DNA of 64,000 nucleotides, from positions 152,259 to 216,258 of the forward strand of contig JAUWGH010000008.1 of NCBI GenBank assembly GCA_030606485.1, written 5' to 3'. Shown one piece after another: positions 62,501-64,000 of this stretch. Each line of letters starts with the position of its first letter. Positions within the stretch are counted from its first letter, which is position 1. The notes beneath the pieces were generated by a model, which had not been told where the DNA came from, searched no databases, and saw nothing but the letters and a program-made list of their open reading frames with translations. Both the position numbers and the translations under genes were made by a program. The stretch is from Promethearchaeota archaeon. GTDB taxonomy: Archaea; Asgardarchaeota; Lokiarchaeia; Sigyniarchaeales; SOKP01.

Positions 62501-64000
62501 TTATCAATATCAAAATAAGATATATTAATTATCGCATTTATACCATAATAAATTTGCCAAGGAGAACTCTCATCGAAAATACCATAATTGTTTTGATCGA
62601 TTCTATTAATATTGTAGGAAGTTCTATTCCAAACCTCTAAATATATTATATAATTTTGAGTTATGTTATATATTAAAGATATGTTGAATCCAATTTCATA
62701 AGGATTTCCTCCTGCTCCAATTACGTTAGAAGTATTTAAAATTAAATTATAATTCCCATTTCCAATATCTTGCCATGAATAAATAAATGATGGATCAATA
62801 GATGTTAGTTGTAATTGAGCACCAGAAATTGGACTCGAATCATTCCACATATAATGTGCAACAAAAGTTATATTTGCACCTCTTATTACTTCTTGATAAT
62901 TATCATCAATATATTGCGAGGTAACATTCCATAAATAATAATTATAATCTTTAGATTGGTTAATATAATAAATTTTCGAAGTATTTACCCTAATTAAAAT
63001 AGGTCCGTAGCCAATATTTCGAACATGCCAATTATAAATTGTTATATTATAATATCCGTTTCCATAATCAAACCAGTTTGTTGATTGATACCCATTCCCA
63101 TAATCATATTCAATATTTGCTCCAGAAATTCCAGAATCTTTATTTATATCATTATAATAAATTGTTATATTGAAATAACTCTCTGAATCCATATCTAAAT
63201 ATTGTAATGGATATGTTATCGTTAAATCAGTGAAACAAATTACGTTAAAATTATAATCGAGAGTATTATTCTCGTAATAAGTTTTATTGGCAGTAATTTG
63301 GACCATTTTTGGTCCATAATCGTCGTGATTGAATTGATTACAATAAATGGTAATATTATAGTAGCCAACTGTCCCATTGTTTACGGTTGTCTGCTGCCAC
63401 CCTTGCCCATCAATATTATAATATATGGTAGCTCCATTTATAACAATATTATGGTTTATATCTTCAAAATAGATCGTTATGTTGAACACCTGATTTGTAT
63501 AGAAGATATCATCCTGATTTGGCTCCATTAAGGTTAAATCTGTAAAGCAAATCACATTAAAGTTATAATCAAGTGTTTGATTTTCGTAATAAGTTTTATT
63601 GACAGTAATTTGAACTGTTTTTGGTCCATAATCATCGTGATTAAATTGATTACAATAAATTGTGATGTTATAATAGCCTGTTGTGCCATTATTCAATGTT
63701 GTTTGTTGCCACCCTTGTCCATCAATGTTATAGTATATAGTTGCACCATCAATGGCAGCATTATGATTTAAATCCTCAAAATAGATAGTAATATTGAAAA
63801 CTTGATTTGTATAGAAGGTATCATCCTGATTTGGTTCCATTAGGGTTAAGTCCGTAAGACAAATCACATTAAAGTCATAGTTAAGTGTTTGATTATCGTA
63901 ATATGTTTTATTAGCAGTGATTTGGACCGTTTTTTGTCCGTAATCATCATGATTAAATTGATTACAGTAAATAGTAATGTTATAGTATCCCTCTGTTCCG
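56512..64000 (-). CDS. Giant Ig-like repeat surface protein with cytoplasmic tail, 5' end outside window
   Basis: The frame is open from the right edge to 56512, so more than 2490 residues are present and the N-terminus is missing; the internal GTG at 63867 is not the real start. About 20 Ig-like beta repeats of roughly 100-110 residues are seen. One class reads 'CETDLTLASPNQDDTFYTNQ', 'INGATIWYSIDGG' and 'NKTYYENQTLNYNFYV' and carries two conserved Cys, one at the start and one mid-repeat. Each repeat has N-glycosylation sites. Near the C-terminus a membrane helix ('LLLIFLVLAIIAVVVVGAIA') is followed by a basic stop, a Lys/Glu-rich linker and a folded cytoplasmic domain ('LKEKLIETVLKTAEDAEILT', 'IIFVLKDGWKIKD') that looks like a winged helix. 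Probably an S-layer, adhesion or receptor protein. Confidence 0.85.
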   Translation of the reverse strand, partial: GTEGYYNITIYCNQFNHDDYGQKTVQITANKTYYDNQTLNYDFNVICLTDLTLMEPNQDDTFYTNQVFNITIYFEDLNHNAAIDGATIYYNIDGQGWQQTTLNNGTTGYYNITIYCNQFNHDDYGPKTVQITVNKTYYENQTLDYNFNVICFTDLTLMEPNQDDIFYTNQVFNITIYFEDINHNIVINGATIYYNIDGQGWQQTTVNNGTVGYYNITIYCNQFNHDDYGPKMVQITANKTYYENNTLDYNFNVICFTDLTITYPLQYLDMDSESYFNITIYYNDINKDSGISGANIEYDYGNGYQSTNWFDYGNGYYNITIYNWHVRNIGYGPILIRVNTSKIYYINQSKDYNYYLWNVTSQYIDDNYQEVIRGANITFVAHYMWNDSSPISGAQLQLTSIDPSFIYSWQDIGNGNYNLILNTSNVIGAGGNPYEIGFNISLIYNITQNYIIYLEVWNRTSYNINRIDQNNYGIFDESSPWQIYYGINAIINISYFDIDNLNTLITGGTGNLTFQSLASQIHQDLNNDGYYIWTLNTAFLDVGIYNVEIILNKTYYNSVIDSFQIEILPCDTYMEIINLTQYGQILILRNGKYDGFNGENITVYAKYLNYYNNTEITPATAKLEFNLINYTDTDIDGDGIFKWEIDVETLAIAEDYSFIIYFFKSNFISNTTTHNFDINTIYTNITIDLVFDKSELFPSYVGDYPIYTSKGDENVTIIITFWDVNHSYSIDAANGNLTVQGIEFLENQTQSGTCWFELNSSGYEQGDYKINITFWKFNYEASVIWLNLSIVQYETNSSILTVNQTGGLTTVYFDGVHYVIYRNYNTTILADYWNTDDHEPINDSQATIVLTFGGIEVFSDLRFTNDSGQVKFIIPTHNMITGIYDFTITFSKEDYKTSVITGKLNITFIPTNGTLLNVTQLSHISGDPVELTYYPSNNTYEGLMKYNINISFSFYDKLNEVWINDGNCSLLFNGVLYWNHSGNIGIYSWVIPSYNVNGTFVIKIIMSKLNWANVTYEFNLTINPITAELLLGPVTPSEIDSVYYSNDILNITVFYNDTMKNEGLDGATIQCSLNGGFYGSITITPLAQPGYYNISINCSEFTTWGEKYIIINASKFFYETSSLRFNFTVIGLSSLYLAEPNQDDIFYTNQNFDIIIYFEDLIHFNAIDEATIWYSIDGGAWLATSENNGTIGYYLINVICSNFGPDDYGFKTVEITANKTYYENQTLNYNFYVICETNLTLFSPSQDTTFYTNEDFDVVVYFEDTNQIEAISGGTIWYNINNAGWQLIVGDNGTAGYYEFNVDCNIFDSDDYGRIKIEISVNKSYYENSTLDYYFYVICETDLTLFSPSQDSTFYTNEDFDVVVYFEDTNQIEAISGGTIWYNINNAGWQLIVGDNGTAGYYEFNVDCNIFDSNDYGRIKIEISVNKSYYDHSTLDYYFYVICETDLTLASPNQDDSFYTNQNFDVVVYFEDTNQIEAINGATIWYSIDGGTWLSTIANNGTIGYYIFNVDCSNFGPDDYGLKTVEITGNKTYYENQTLNYNFYVICETDLTLASPNQDDTFYTNQNFNIDVYFEDVNKNAAINGATIWYSIDGGIWQSISVTNGTDGFYRINIICGNFGPDDYGLKTVEITGNKTYYENQTLNYNFYVICETDLTLASPNQDDTFYTNQNFDIDVYFEDINQIAAINGATIWYSIGGGIWQSISVTNGTDGFYRINIICGNFGPSDYGSKTVEITGNKTYYENQTFNYNFYVICETNITITSAFDDNGEMSYDSILKVYYSKGDSNATFIIQYWDILHSERVSYANVKLEINGELYENITGSNGECWIEINSSNFIPDRSYIALLNISKSFYNSSIITFNLTLISWFTNSSILNVEQPEGRDIIIDGVNYFIYRNYNTTFLVEFRNAENGNPINGANASFIFNYEQSGEKIYENITNSQGQCMFTISTFNELIGNHTCKIVFVKTSYHGASITCYLIINFIPTNGALISVNQPEHDGFSGQLIYDVSSNSYLGWLPYSSRIQFSFYDENNFMWINDGNGILNFNGQNYYDYNGVSGIYEWLIPTNLIGTYSISITMMKDNWETVTFQFYITMGYKGLEISNLSASDYGHELEIQDGSISDAYIGNNLSIQLKLKDNITGYYINQSNVILVLDGINYEATVLGDIYYWILLTDNFTAQTYNLNIIFTEDYYINRSILYTIEFSEKYVVDLSLYDAPESIGIGDILSISIKLEFVSINLSLLQISADLPISGENISLIFDFGGGLAPQTITSITNADGLASYDIVIPEGAEFVNITVLYEGNYKYNGASLSLTISLSKAPPIDNLLLIFLVLAIIAVVVVGAIAIIIIKKRRKSAEPIEVKDEKSKKQIEMIPSKIITTKEITEKEKKSEVKPDEIEEKEKKEIEKKPIEEEISLTEEQEQTFLKNKEKIEEMVFKVLKESHDVRILKEKLIETVLKTAEDAEILTTKKEIRVIINQIRKEDKIIFVLKDGWKIKD
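58731..60602 (-). repeat. Six tandem 312-bp coding repeats
   Basis: Within the giant gene, the repeat boundary motif (minus-strand 'VICETD/NLT') recurs at 58731, 59043, 59355, 59667, 59979 and 60291, an exact spacing of 312 bp or 104 codons. Adjacent units are nearly identical over long stretches at the DNA level, for example the two units starting near 59043 and 59355, and the pair near 59667 and 59979. The same 104-codon period recurs at 63228, 63540 and 63852. Such homogeneity indicates recent duplication or gene conversion. Confidence 0.9.

Overview
The window looks like a piece of an Asgard archaeal chromosome, most likely of the Lokiarchaeia type. It is strongly AT-rich and gene-dense. 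It carries archaeal informational and coenzyme genes: RadA, two-subunit phenylalanyl-tRNA synthetase with an N-terminal winged-helix alpha chain, archaeal CoaD and a DUF1512 protein. Beside these are eukaryote-like proteins: a Roadblock/LC7 protein, a degenerate Ras-like GTPase with a zinc ribbon, a four-fold RWD-like protein ending in a RING-like domain, a 905-residue HEAT plus winged-helix protein with a UFL1-like look, and a YfcE/VPS29-type phosphoesterase. Starts are often TTG, and many are preceded by GGTGA/GTGA about 5-7 nt upstream.

Layout. 0-5.4 kb: a secreted, C-terminally anchored protein, a tandem-repeat zinc-ribbon protein, a seven-helix membrane protein and the GTPase-like protein, all on the minus strand. 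5.4-9.7 kb: a radical SAM protein, then guaB and purH (end of IMP synthesis and the step towards GMP). 9.8-16 kb: winged-helix proteins, a HAD phosphatase and the RWD/RING protein. 16-21.4 kb: an rmlDBCA dTDP-rhamnose operon, followed by a GC-richer block with a polysaccharide deacetylase-like gene and a truncated second rmlA. 21.4-28.3 kb: bacterial-type RNase PH, then pheA with pheT and pheS (phenylalanine synthesis and tRNA charging together), CoaD and a membrane zinc-ribbon protein.

28.4-37.3 kb is central metabolism: DUF1512, two SCP2-like proteins, pyruvate phosphate dikinase, a phosphoesterase, an iron alcohol dehydrogenase and an aldehyde:ferredoxin oxidoreductase, consistent with a fermentative or syntrophic anaerobe. 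37.4-40.4 kb holds a tandem duplication of a small RHH-like regulator divergent from a CaCA-family cation exchanger, each pair with an ATCCAA..TTGGAT palindrome between them. 40.5-43.4 kb: a LarA-like protein and a decayed IS607-type element. 43.4-47.5 kb: an iron-uptake locus (two regulators facing feoA-feoB and a membrane protein) with repeated TTAG-N6-CTAA boxes.

47.6-56.5 kb: methyltransferase, GT-C glycosyltransferase, dCMP deaminase, TrmO with a His-rich tail, two VapBC-like modules (one broken), a phosphoglucose isomerase-family enzyme, Roadblock protein and RadA. 56.5-64 kb: one giant Ig-like repeat surface protein, open at the right edge, with an exact 312-bp repeat period and a cytoplasmic tail resembling a winged helix.

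The strongest leads are the RWD/RING and UFL1-like pair, the duplicated regulator-exchanger module, apparent ATT/ATA initiation in two genes whose families begin MKG, and the giant repeat protein. All function calls rest on motif recognition by eye; no database search was run.
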